Assembly (NCBI GenBank): GCA_015143295.1
Contig: CM026555.1
Location: forward strand, 620,001 to 684,000
Direction of reading: 5' to 3'
Length of the DNA: 64,000 bases
Source of the DNA: Tetracentron sinense
Taxonomy: Eukaryota; Streptophyta; Magnoliopsida; Trochodendrales; Trochodendraceae
The translations under genes were made by a program, and so were the position numbers. Positions 12,011 to 23,596 of the stretch are shown one piece after another; the first letter of the stretch is position 1, and each line of letters opens with the position of its first letter. Under the pieces are notes generated by a model. That model saw only the letters and a list, made by a program, of their open reading frames with translations. It ran no database searches and had not been told where the DNA came from.

Positions 12011-13213
12011 TGACCTAGAGGGGGGGTGGGGGGTGACTAGGTCTTCCAAGCAATGTCTACCAATTTTAATTTAGTCGATTTATCAATCAGATTTTATGGT
12101 AAATAAAGCAAAAAGTGTGGAAAATATAGAAGACAAGTCCACCACACACAAGATTTTTACGTGGAAACTCTTCCAAGAAAATCCACGGGACCTAGTCCAG
12201 CACAAAATCCACTATAAGAATAGTTTTCAAACACAAGACTCAAATATTACCCAACCGAACACCAAAGTACAGATTCTCCATCTTGTATAAGAATCAAGAA
12301 CTCCTCGTTCGATCCTTGTAGCAGTAGCTCCGCTCCTCACCGGCCAACTCTTGTCAAAGTTTCAAACCACGATCCAAAGATCGATCTCCGTCCTCGACGG
12401 TTTTAGCAACGCCAACCAAGCACCCTCACATAGTTCAAACTAATTAAAGGAATAAAAAATAGCTCCAGTTGGATCTCAAACAACAATGGAGATCAACCGA
12501 TGCACATCTAAGATAGAACACTTCAATCTTGCATCAGCTAGAGCATGAGAGAGGAGAACTAAGGGTATCCACCAAGTGGGGATTTTAGAACCCTAAAATC
12601 TTCAGAGTATTCTCTAAACTCTCTCATAACTTCCTTAGAACGAGCTAAGGGATCACCAATTAAATAGTGAAGGCAATAACACTTGCCAAAACAGAGTTCG
12701 GATGCTTTTAGAAATAAAAATATGAGGTCCGTTCGAACGGCCATGAGGAGCGTTCAAATGGTCCTGGATTGGATGAAGTTAGTTAAAAACAGGGGGACAA
12801 AGAACCTACTGTTTTATGAGTTTATAATGCCCATTCCAACGGTCAGCTGGCCGTTCTTGGGCGTTCAAACGGCCTGTGCAAATTTTGATTATTTTGCACA
12901 ACCTCCTCTGACTCAACATCCAATTTCCTAAAAAGACCATCCAATTGCTATTATAAATACATAGGTCAATATCTAATCACCTAGGGTATATGATAAAGGT
13001 TTTCTAAATCAATTCCACCTATGGTAACCACTAGATATCTAGGTCACTTACCATCCTAAGAGTGTGAGCGAAGCTTGAAGCCAGAATGTACTTCACTTGA
13101 GTCTTTGGAGCTTCATCTTCACCAAACTTCATCAACCAGAGGAACAGCGACATTAGACTTACATTGACACCATTTTGACATCGAAATAAACCAATACAAA
13201 TTATGACCTTACA
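12011..13213 (-). mobile_element. 3' LTR of a non-autonomous LTR element
   Basis: Plus-strand reading starts TGACCTAGAGGGGGGG and ends GACCTTACA, immediately followed by a long C tract that is a polypurine tract on the minus strand. TG..CA ends and the adjoining tract fit a 1.2-kb LTR of a minus-strand element whose body carries the PF20167-like pseudogene. A relative in opposite orientation is inserted at 25,061-25,563; both share blocks such as ACCACGGGACCT(A/C)GTCCAGCA with small differences. The left boundary is an estimate. Confidence 0.5.
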
Positions 13214-13233
13214 ATCTCCCCCCCCCCCCCTTA
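13214..13233 (-). promoter_or_regulatory. polypurine tract
   Basis: Minus strand reads AAGGGGGGGGGGGGGAGAT directly before the LTR start TGTAAGGTC. This is the expected place and composition for the plus-strand primer of an LTR retrotransposon. Confidence 0.55.
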
Positions 13234-13916
13234 GCAATTCCGTGACAAAATACCAATTGAAGTACATGACTTGATACAAACTCCCAAACATAAAGAGTAA
13301 TCAATTACATGACCCAGAATTACAATTTTGACAAAAAAATCAACAGAACCATTTACAACTCAAAAGTTTTGATCTTTTTATGTCAACTAGATCTGAACAC
13401 CTACACATGCTAAAACACACAACCAAGTGAAGCATGGGAAATAAAAACAATAGTGTACTGATATCAAAACCAACCAATGGAGTACTTCAATATTTCTCCC
13501 CTTGTTGACACGAATGCCAAAGCATCACATAATCAATCAAGAAGCGAGGAAATATATCAATCTCGCTCAAAAGATTTAAATATCTGTTATAAAAGTACAT
13601 TCATTCAAGACATACTATCAAACAAGATATGGAAATATCACCAAAGCTAGATAGCATCAAGAAGTATTTCCAGAAAAAAAATATATAACTAAAGACTTAG
13701 TCATTCATCATAAGCCACAAATATATCATGGAATACACAATCCAAACAATCCATATCCATACATAGAGTGATAGAACATGATAGAAAATTAGGAAAGTAA
13801 AAAAATGGTCCATACCAAAAGAAATATGTGATCCAGACAAGTAGTACTCATGGTCCAAGCCAATACACATCTCAAAATATCCACACAAAAAAAGCAGATC
13901 ATCCACACGAAATAAT
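13234..13916. other. non-coding 3' region of the same element
   Basis: No supported coding. A second CTCCCCTTGTTGACA-type tract (about 13,496) resembles an internal polypurine tract. Confidence 0.4.
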
Positions 13917-16904
13917 CTAAGTAGTAGCAGTTGGATCAGCACCATCTCCACCATTGCTCGGAGTGCCATCATCAGCATCCTGACATGCACAATCTGCTCT
14001 GAAGTGCTCAAAGTATGTCCTCATGTCTGTCATAGCGGTGGTGAGATACCAGAAGTGACCTCTAGTCTCAATAGCAAAGGTAGAGAACTGATTCTCCATC
14101 ATGCTATGAAAAGCAGCCTGAGATGTTCGAGTCTCATCAATTAAGGCATTCTGGCCCGCAACTAGATGGGTATCTGAGCAGCCAACATATCCATGGTAGT
14201 CGGTGGATCAGGAGGAGGCTGAGCAGGTCCATCCTCGGGTGGTGGTGCATTATGGTCAGTAGTATAAGCTAGACTACTGGTGTAGGCCTTCGCAGTGAGA
14301 GGAGTTTTAGAAGTACTCACCAAGTCGTCAGCTGAATGGTGGTTGCCATGAGAGGCAAGAATACCTCGGATCAAGATGCTAAAAGGCAATCCTACAGTGT
14401 CAGTACTAAGGCAGGATGCATGGATCATCAACTCAATGATATGAGAAGCAAGATCAATAGGCTCCTCAGTGAGCAAGGCATGGAGAAATGAGGCTCGATT
14501 AGAACTAATGTCAGTTGTTTGACCTCTAGGATGGAGGTTAGAGCACATAAAGAGATGTAGGTGTTGCCCAGTATATGGACCATAGAGGGGGGTGATTAGG
14601 GTCAATGGCAAAATAAAAATTTTGCCTTAGTCTAACTTGCAGAGTTAAAGAATTTAAGGTAAATGCAATAAGCAATAATTAACAAGAAGAATAGAGATAG
14701 AGATAAGGAGTGCAAACACCAAGAATTTATTCACGAGGTTTATCAACTTGTCTACGTCCCCGCCTTTCAGCTTCCCGCTTCAAGGATTCCCACGATTTTA
14801 CTTGCACAAGCTTCTTCACCGGGTGAAGCTCAAACTTCTACAATCCCTCAGGCTAGGATACCACCTTTACAATCCCTTCTAGGCTAGGATACTACCTTTA
14901 TAATCTCCTTTCATAGGTTGAGATCACGACCTTCAATGCAAGAGAGCACCCTCTCTTGACTTTACAAAGCTATCTGGCTTCACGAACAAGAATCCACGAT
15001 TCTTGATTTCTTTCAATACAAAGTGTGATTGGATTTGAATCCAAATACAAAGGCTCCTTGATGAGCTAAATAATATTGGAATACGCACTCTAAAAATCTC
15101 TCAAAAGATTGGGAGTTAGTAGCTAAGATACAAGAGATTGGGATTTCTAGGTTTTCAACGTATGATCTTGATGAGAGTTGAAAGCAACTAAGGATTTGAT
15201 CAATAATGATTCAAGAGCTATTCAAGAGTTATTTGATGTTCATAAATGAACTCAATTTATAGTAGTGCATTCAATCTAGCAGTTGGGAACTCATTAATTA
15301 CGAAAATGGCCCTTAAAAACTAGCTGTTATGAGTGTTCCTGCAAGTTTCCGTCGGCAGATGGGATTCCCATCCTTTGAACCGTCGACGGTTCATGGGACA
15401 GAAAGTTTAAAAACTTTTTGTAACTTCAACCGTTGACAGTTGGCCATTCCTCTGGCTCAGCCGTCGACAGTTTATGAATGATTTTTTCATAAACCTCTGT
15501 TTTCAAATACCAATATGATGAGAGTGATTTCCTAAGTCTTTTGGCATTCCTTAGTCATGATTTTAAGTATATTTTAAGATGTCCTAGGGCCTTAGAATAT
15601 TTTCTAATAATTCTTAGGTTCCTATGGTCAATCAAGGCACTTTGAGCATTTCAACTTTCCAAGCATTTGAGGACTTTTTACATAAGTCCCGGACTCTTCA
15701 AAGTAATAAAAAATAATCTTTAAACCTTCGTGAGAGTCTTGATTCTTCTAGCCTTGATCTTAAATGATTTTCACTTTGACTTCATGATTCGACTTGGACT
15801 TTGGGTGAGAACTTCAATCTTTATTGAATCTTCAATTTTGGCTTCAACTTTGAAATGATTAGTTCTTTACTTTTGATATGATCTTGAATTCTTCAATGTG
15901 ACCTTGGAATTTGAGTCTTGAATTCAATTTTGAGTTTGATGCCCTTTTCTTGATGGATCATCTTTGACATGTGATGTCCTTTCTTTGCTTCATGCCTTGA
16001 ATGTTGGGCTAATGTTCTTGTAATCTGAATTTTACATAAACTTCATAAAACCATTAGTACCAAAGTAATCATTTCATTATTATGTTAACATCAAAATTAT
16101 TAAGGGTACATAGGGTTGTAACCTTTAGGCTAACAATAGGATCCTAGCATTAGGGGTCAACTTACTCTGCAACAAATGAGTAGCAGGCCATTCAGTCTGA
16201 GAGCCACAAATCATGGTAGCAATCTCGTCCATATGATGGCTATAGGGATCGGTCCTATAGTGATATGCAAAATAGGCATCAGGAACCTGAGGATTGGATA
16301 GAAGTCTGGCAATGAAATCAAGAGTAACCTCAATAAGGATGCCTCTGAACTTAGTAGTGAAGGTCATGTGAACTAGGTCATCCTTTTCTATGTTCGAATA
16401 GAATTCCCAAATTAAGATCAAAGGGCATTGCCCTTATAGAGCAAGAACTCCTTGCCACCCTCTCGATTGGATAATATGAGGAAGATCGGTGTGGGTAAAG
16501 TCACGAAGGTGGACTTATCTCTCAAGAATTACAACACGATTTTCAAAGTAGTGGTGAAATCTATAGACTGTAGTAGGGGATCTAAACCAACGGCCTTCGG
16601 AAGAGGGGTATGCTTAGCTCAATTTAGCCCTTTTTGCATTTTTCTTAGGAGCAACCTTTGATGGGGCTTTAGGCTTAAGGGCTGCCTTCCCTTTTCCTGT
16701 GGGAGTATTTGATCTAGCCCTAGTAGTCTGAGGGGCCGAAGGTTCCTCAATCACAATCCTCGGACCTCGAGTGGGAGGAGGTCTAGAATAGGAGTCACTC
16801 TCATTTTCTGAGTCAGATTCGGAGGAATAGAATGAGGAGAGTGATAAGAAAGGTGATTTTTCGGCATTCTTTCTCCGTGAGGAGCTTGCCATTAGAAGAA
16901 CCAA
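13917..16904 (-). pseudogene. putative plant transposon protein (PF20167-like), broken
   Basis: Reading right to left, a basic, Ser/Pro-rich N-terminus (MASSSRRKNAEKSPF, 16,904-16,614) is followed in the same frame, through in-frame stops near 16,620, 16,500 and 16,440, by W-E-F-Y-S-N-I-E and FRGILIEVTLDFIARLLSNP. That layout (xFYANL, then V-x-G-x-x-V-x-F..IN.LL) is typical of the 'putative plant transposon protein' domain carried by LTR elements. After the inserted 1.5-kb element the domain resumes (LHPRGQTTDISSNRASFLHA, then LPFSILIRGIL, 14,611-14,162). The tail (14,102-13,917) is in another frame. The function of these proteins is not established. The gene is dead through at least three stops, a frameshift and an insertion. 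The 5' half of its element is cut off at 17,069 by the Athila-like LTR. Confidence 0.65.
14605..16135 (-). mobile_element. solo-LTR-like insertion in the PF20167-like pseudogene
   Basis: On the minus strand it starts TGTTAGCCTAAAGG and ends TATTTTGCCA. CAAT occurs at both junctions (14,604-14,607 and 16,134-16,137). Removing it rejoins the host pseudogene in frame, ARIL directly followed by LTLITPLY. A TATA-like CTATAAATTG lies on the minus strand near 15,255, and there is no internal ORF. This is most easily read as a 1.5-kb solo LTR. The repeated words CCGTCGACGGTT and CCGTTGACAGTT near 15,390-15,470 are a noticeable internal feature. The exact termini are uncertain by a few bases. Confidence 0.55.
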
Positions 16905-17068
16905 GATCTATATGGGAATGAGGGAAAACATGATCAGGAATGAGAAATTTCAAGTAATGAAAGGAAATTTCACGAATTGAACAGTGGATTACCTCAAAAT
17001 GGATGGAAAATTTTGGAGCCCTAGCTTCGGTTTAGAGTGCGTTCGAACGAGTGAGAGCAAATGGGGGT

Positions 17069-18439
17069 TGATATTCGCTTAAAAGTGCTTATTTTCACTA
17101 TTATTCTTTTAAGCCTTATTGAATTATCTTACGTAAAACCTTCATTTTTATCAACTTTTCTACGTAAGAGTTTTCTCTATTACATAGAACACACTTTTCT
17201 GGTCAAAACGGTATATTAGCATGAATTAAACATATTTATGAAAGTCTAGATACAAATCTGTTTCAATGAACTCTCATTATGTGTTTTAACTGTCTCAGGA
17301 ACCCTAACTGAATGAATTTCAAGTACCATTGACGCTTATCATTGAAAGCTAAAGAGATGGACTAAGTATGGACTGAGCCAGTGACTGAACAAGGCCAAAG
17401 GACCTACAGAATAAATTTCCATGAGAAAATGACTAAATTTATAAAGATTCCTCTACAAGAAAAAGAAAGAAGAAAACTTAATTGGTAAAGGCTGGGGGAG
17501 ATCATGTTAGAGACTAGGGTTCAAGACCTTTTGCTTCTTTTTACTATTTCTTTTTTCATTTCTCTCTAATTAATCATAATCATTCATTCTTATTCTATCA
17601 TCCTAACCATCTATTTCAAATCTCTACTTTCCATCTCTCACATGGTAACTCCAATCGCATAATATCTTCTCATATTTTCTTTCCCCTTTAGTTTTCCCTA
17701 AATTATCCATTGTATTAAAATCCTAATCACTTTCTCTGCAAAATGCTAACCATCTATCTCTTCTCTATCACCAAACCCTAATCCTAGCCACCTATCTCTT
17801 TCTAAAAACCCTAGTCCACTTTTCTAACCCTATTCTTTACAAAACCCTAGCCACCCTCTATAAATACTCATCATTTTCTCTCCTTTATAGGTGGTTCCCT
17901 CCCCCCTAACTTTTCTTCTCATTTCTCAACTCCTTCTTTTCTCAAGCCTTTTTCTGTCTAAACCTCTCAACCTTTTCTTTTCTCAACCCCTTCTCAAAAA
18001 CCCCCCTCGAAACACTTGCAACTATGTTTAGTGCGAGTTTTCAGTTTGCTGAATTTTTCTTACGGATGTAATGCGAGTTTAATTCTAGTTGTAAGTGACT
18101 TCTTTATGTTAATGCAATGAATGTTATTTTTATTTAATGCTTTGATGTCTCTTTTTAATTCAGTTTATTTTATGTTCATTTCATTTTATTAATATATCTT
18201 AATTACCTCTCCCAAAGTTGTTTTAAAAATTCCAAATAATCACCACTCTCATCCCTCCATCGTTTTACAATTTATTCTTCTTTTTGGTTTCTTTCTTTAT
18301 ACTAACCCCAAAGTTCATAAGTGAGGATTCGACATCCGACACAAGCTCTATACCATTCTCAAGTGTTTTGTAAGTCTCAGATTACATTTAAAGACTTAAT
18401 AGTAAGGTGATTCTAAACAACGGAAAAACCTTACTATCA
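17069..18439 (+). mobile_element. 5' LTR of an Athila-like gypsy element
   Basis: A 1,371-bp LTR beginning TGATATTCGCTTAAAAGTGC and ending CTTACTATCA, followed after two bases by a primer binding site. Its first 110 bp recur at 23,485-23,596 (TGATATTCACTTAAAAGTGC...), which defines it as the left member of an LTR pair. The run of C/T-rich, gene-free sequence at 17.5-18.0 kb is part of it. Confidence 0.8.
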
Positions 18440-18441
18440 AA

Positions 18442-18459
18442 TGGCGTCGTTGTCGGTCG
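18442..18459 (+). promoter_or_regulatory. primer binding site, Asp-tRNA type
   Basis: TGGCGTCGTTGTCGGTCG begins two bases after the LTR end. It differs by a few bases from TGGCGCCGTTGCCGGGGA, the site usual for Athila elements and complementary to tRNA-Asp. The changes look like C-to-T decay. Confidence 0.7.
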
Positions 18460-20160
18460 TGTGAAGGGAAAGCGTGAAGAAACACACCAAAAGAAAAATC
18501 AAAACAGCAAGGAATTTTTGGATTCCATCATTCTTTTCTTCTCTTTTTACTACTTTATTTTATTTTTTTAGTCTCAGTTGGCCGAGTGCAAGTTGTAAGA
18601 CCTCCTAAAGCACTTTTTCTTTTTCTTTTAGATGGTTGTTCAAGGGTTTAGTAACCCTTGATTAAGTGCTAAAAAAAATAGCAACATAAAAACGTTTGTT
18701 TTTGTTGTAGTCTTAAAAAAAAAACAGCAAAAAAAAAAAGTAGGGTTAGATTTACTTTCTGTTTTTATAGGTGATTAGTTTTTCGGGAAAGTTTGCATTT
18801 TGTAAAGTTTCCAAAATAACTAGTTTTACAAAGTTCGAAACTTTCTAATTTTTCAGATTTGACATATTTAGAAAATTTCTATTTATAGAGATTTTCTAAC
18901 TTTGGATATCTAAAATTGGAAAAATTACATTTTGAAAAATTCCCTCTTTTAGGAAGTTTCCATTTTTCCTGGGTTTCCAAATTTGAATTTGGAAGGTTTC
19001 CAAATTTAGGGAAATTTCAAAAATAGAAGTTTTCAACTTCAGCAAACTTCTAAGTTTGAATTCAAACCCTAATTTGAAATCAATTAATCTGCCTTATTAA
19101 TTGAATTTTGTGTGCAAACTCTAAAAGGTAGTGACCTTCCAAAAATATTTCCCAAAAACCCTAGACTCTCTTTCTTTGAACTAACTCTTTCCCATGGAAG
19201 GATTGTGAGTAGGGAGCAAAAACTTGCTTAGACGGAGACGGGTTGGATACCCCTCCCTACCTCACGGAGGCAACCCCATAGCATGGCCCATGGGTAGGTA
19301 CATGTTCTAAACCTTGCTTGGAAGCGATCTCGTGAGTTGGTTGGATTGTGATGATTGTTTATTTAATTTTGTACCCTTTTTTGAACTGTGTGGATGGCCA
19401 AAAAATACATTAATTAAAATAGCAAACTCATCTCTACTTGAAATTGGTGGGATTTCATCACCCACCTCATCATTCCAGCTGTGTGAACTCAAAAGTCATT
19501 TAATAAAAGGAACCAAGATTTAGAGCCAAATTCAGCTCGGTGTTCATAGGACCATCACAAAATCAGTGAATCTTTCATTTTTGAGTGGAATAAGACCACA
19601 AGCGCGGGTCCTTGTTTCCTAACATACCCATAGGTCCCTACAACTTTAGTATACTGAGCTCTTAAGTGGCCTCCTCAAAATCTTGTTAGTTATCTGTGCT
19701 TGTTGATTTAGGAACACAATCTAGCCCAAGTTATTCTTTCGGGAATACACTTGTCAAACTGCTTGACTGATCCGGCTAGCCTGGGGCGTATTTAAGCTTG
19801 CCATTCTGCGACACGTCTGTCTAGGCTACGGATTCTCTCACAATTAACTCGTGTTAGTACTAGAAGGTTAGCTTGCGAGTGAAACCTTTGTGAGAACCAA
19901 GAGTGAAAGTCAGTCCATTGGACTAATCAAAGATAAAATCAGTGGTTCCGCCCACTGTCATAACTTGCTTGTCACCAAGATCAGAAGATAAAGCCCAGAA
20001 AATTGTTGGTTATTTAGTATTGGCTTACGATTGTCTTTATAACTTCTTGCATATCATATAGATTCACTTAGGTTAGTGTCTCCTTTTGTAATATTTTGCC
20101 AAAACTTGGGTGTGTTCATTCAAACATATGACCAATTAGGTTTAGCACCATTAGCGTTCG
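18460..20160 (+). other. Athila-like 5' leader, no gene
   Basis: Between the primer site and gag there is about 1.7 kb with no supported ORF. It includes a stretch (18.78-19.05 kb) that repeats short words such as AAATTTGGAA and TTTCCAAATTT. Confidence 0.55.
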
Positions 20161-21416
20161 ATTCGATCTGAGAGTCATGCCAATCCGAGAATTAGCCCCA
20201 GCTTCTTCACCTTTCTCATCCCCTCCATGGCAGCAGAAAGGCCTCTTATTGAGACCTATGCAAATTTCTATTGACAAAATTTCTATTGCCATGACTCCTA
20301 TAGCCCAAATTCCTATTGTCAAACTTATCATCTGGATACTTGGAATCATCATTCCAGTTTCTCTTAGGAGCAAGAGTCTGTTCCACAACAACATCCATAC
20401 CATAGCACATATCATTCCGGGTTTAACCAATCTGATATACAATATGATGGACAGTACTCGTAGTCGCAGTACCAGCAATTCTCCCAGAATCCTTATTTTA
20501 ACCAACAGAGCACCCTCCCGACTCTTCAATCCTATAATTATTATACCCCGATGAGCTCTAATTGTGAATTGGTACCTCAGCTTCCCTTTACTGTGCCTCA
20601 ACAATCTACTCCTAAACCTGGTCTAGAAGACCTTCTCTCCCGGCTTATAACCAGGCAAGAACAATCCTTTCAACGTCTAGTTCAACGTCGGGATCAATTA
20701 GAAGTTGAGAGTGAGATAGGTAACTTCCCAAGCCAAACTATTCAAAATTCGACTGAACAGGAGACAGTTTCTGAAGTCAAATTTCAGCCGAAGAATCAGA
20801 ATTTTCAGGGAGAGATCCAAGCTGATAACGCCCTCTATTCAGGCAAAACTATTGATATAGGAGTACCACCATCCTCGGTGCCCTCAAAAGCACCACCTTC
20901 TAAACCTAGCTTAGAGAGTCCCAATTTCACATCCAACTCTGATGTTTCTATTTCTGCACCCAAATCCGATATTCCTGTGCGGAAACCTCAGGCTAAGGAT
21001 AAGATAATTTGTCAGTTGAAGCCACCTTTCCCAAAAAGGCTTGTCCAGAATAAACGGGATCAACAATTCTCAGAGATCATGGAAGTCTTTAAAGACTTAC
21101 AAATCAACATCTCGTCCCTTACTGTTATCAAGCAGATTCCACCCTATGCTAAGTTCTTCAAGGACTTAGCATTGTCAAGCGACGTACTCAAGCACCTAAG
21201 GATCCATTTCTAGCTAAAAAATCCGTTGTGTTTAAATTAAAGGATCTTGGAAGCCCTACCGTTCAGTGCATCATAGGAAATGATTTCAGTTGTACCACTT
21301 TGCTATTCATAGGAGCTAGTGTGAATCTCCTGACTCTTTCAGCCTATCCACAGTTAGGTTTAAAGGACATACAACCTACGAAGATCATTCCAAAGCCGCT
21401 AGATGGTGTTGGTTGA
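20161..21416 (+). pseudogene. Athila-like gag-protease remnant
   Basis: From about 20,240 a Q/Y/H/P-rich gag C-terminus reads in one frame with several in-frame stops (for example HSTYHSGFNQSDIQYDGQYS, then QFSQNPYF). An intact stretch of 220 codons (20,551-21,213) continues it and ends with PPFPKRLVQNKRDQQFSEIM and INISSLTVIKQIPPYAKFFK. That is the well-known gypsy segment before the protease that prepares the 'PFP.RL..K' to 'Q(I/M)P.YAKF.K' region. After a stop, 21,228-21,416 gives the protease (CIIGNDFSC, then LNLLxxSxYxxLGL-type text). The catalytic D of D-(L/S)-G-A is replaced: the sequence reads LLFIGASVNLLT. No RT, RNase H or integrase follows, so the copy was non-autonomous even before its 3' truncation. 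Confidence 0.75.
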
Positions 21417-23484
21417 GATCGATCTTAATTATCAATCCTCTCTTTGTAGACTGATGACCCACTCAGTCTCTCTATGTGCTTCATTTTGTTTGGGGATGCT
21501 TTTATGTACCATCGTTGTGTCTGGCTGAAGACGTTAAACTTAGCACTGTCAGAAAGGCAATTCCGAGATTCCTAGAGTCACATGAGTCGCATGCTTATTT
21601 TGCATATCTTATGGCAGTATTTTAGGTTGTACAGATATCATCACTTCTGCAGATCATCAAATACCCAACATTGTACAATTTCTGCCAAGCTGGTAATATA
21701 CCCTTCCTCAACTTTTGCATATTGTAGTCCACATTCATATCTTTTTGTCCTGGTCATGAGCACCGAGGACGGTGCTATCTTTTGTTTGAGGGTAGTTATT
21801 TTCCAAAACTCATGTTTTCCTTTTGAAAAAAAAAATCTTTTGCCAACTCTTTGGAGCTTTAGAGACTGTGAAAGCTTCCAACCTATCCTATAGGCTGCCT
21901 AGGAGGTAGAACTCTGGGTTTTGCGGGTAGGATACCTAGGTTTATTTTCTTTTTATTTAAAAAAAAAATCAGAATTTTCTAATACTTCCAAAAATGGTTT
22001 CAAGTACCTTTACAATGATGAGACAAAAACTAACCATTAGTCTACTCATTGAAAATAATTTTATCTTTTGAAATACATGTTAGCGCTTAGTTTAGTACTG
22101 TTGTGAATTGATATGCTTAGAAAATCCAGATTCGACACAAATTGCACAAAACAACATCAGAGTCATCCAAAGTTCAGATTCTCTAGAGATCCAAGAATAT
22201 TTGTGGAGACCTAACCCAGTGAGCTTTTGAGCATTTCATCATTTCAGAGGGTTATACAAAAATTCTAAGTTACAAGTTGACTCACAATTTCTTACAGCCC
22301 ATACTTATTCCTTTGAGAGATCTCATTAATTCTTGATTTGATCATTAAATTCGGAATGACATCAAATACTAGATTATTACAACAAAACTTTCTCTATGTC
22401 CATTCAAGACATAAGACATGAGAGTGCAACCCTAGAAAGTGATTTAGGCCATGTTTGTAGCCTTCCAAACTTTTTAGCTGACCTAAATTCTGCATCTTTA
22501 GAAACTCTTTTTGAGCCTTTAATGAAAATCTTTTCTTGTTAACCCATTAACCAAACCCAATCCAGATAAGAAGCATGACTCGCGACCCTATTTCTGAGAA
22601 GGATAAAAGAGTGATTGGTATGGGTGCACCTAGAGAGATAGAAATTGAGAATGGAAAGAAAAATCAAGTGAGTTCAAGCTGAAAAGAAAATTTGTAAAGA
22701 GAATATGGATATAAAGAAGGTAGAAAGCAAAAAAAAAAATGAGCTACCTCAAAAAGATCAAAAGAATAGAAAAAAAATGAAAGAAAAGATTTGGTGTTAC
22801 ACCCTCAGGAAAAGTTACAAAGAACATCGAGATATCCTCTGAGAAATTTGAATCCATGTGACCTTTTATTTTCCTAAACCTATCCCAAGCTTCAATATAA
22901 CTTAATAAAGTCCTACTTGATTCTGGGTTAGCACAATCATAGGATGTGGAGAATGGAGAAAGAGTAACTATAGAGTTTGATCTAAGGTTCCGAGTGACAT
23001 GATATTCCTATCATAAGATCTTCCTATCATAAGATCTTCTGATTTTCTAATGTCCTCATTTCTAGACAATATATTTGAGATATTTGTTTGTTCTCATCAA
23101 CATATCTCCTCATATATAACTTGAGAGAAAAGATAAAAGATCATTTCTAAGTGATTCACTCTGAGTGGTATACCAGTGAGAATTGAGGTCAAGACATACA
23201 ATCTTAGAGGTGATCTGAAAGTCTTTTCTGCCAGATAATGATGATGTTGAGCACACACACACGCTGAGTTTAATTTTTCTTTATGTTGAGAATTCATCTG
23301 TATTCTTATTGTAATTCACTGACTAAGTTCTAAGGTGTAAATAATATTTACATCCTTGAAATAATTTGACAAATAGAGTTCTCTCTGAGTAATGAGAAAT
23401 AGTGTGTAGCATGTGTCAAGCCCTTTCAAGCTTCATTTTCTCGCACAAATTGCCAAGGACTGGCAATATGCTGGTTGAGGGTTG
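21417..23484 (+). other. Athila-like 3' non-coding region
   Basis: About 2.07 kb without pol. Near 21,755 the words GAGCACCGAGGACGGTGC and TTTGAGGGTAG appear, which mark the start of the 3' non-coding part in Athila/Tat-type elements. The whole RT-to-integrase region has therefore been lost between about 21,420 and 21,750. The end before the LTR (GGTTGAGGG, about 23,472) is a weak polypurine tract. Confidence 0.6.
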
Positions 23485-23596
23485 TGATATTCACTTAAAA
23501 GTGCTTATTTTCATTATTATTCTTTTAAACCTTATCAAATTCTCTTACATAAAACATTCATTTTATTAACTTTTCTACATAAGAGTTTTCTCCATT
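23485..23596 (+). mobile_element. truncated 3' LTR of the Athila-like element
   Basis: The first 110 or so bases of the 1,371-bp LTR, about 90% identical by eye to 17,069-17,180. Similarity ends at TTTTCTC(C/T)ATT, and the next bases are copia integrase. Confidence 0.8.

Noticed and set aside
20116..20604. 162-codon minus-strand ORF opposite the Athila-like gag
   Set aside because: Shadow of the gag strand, which shows the real family signatures.
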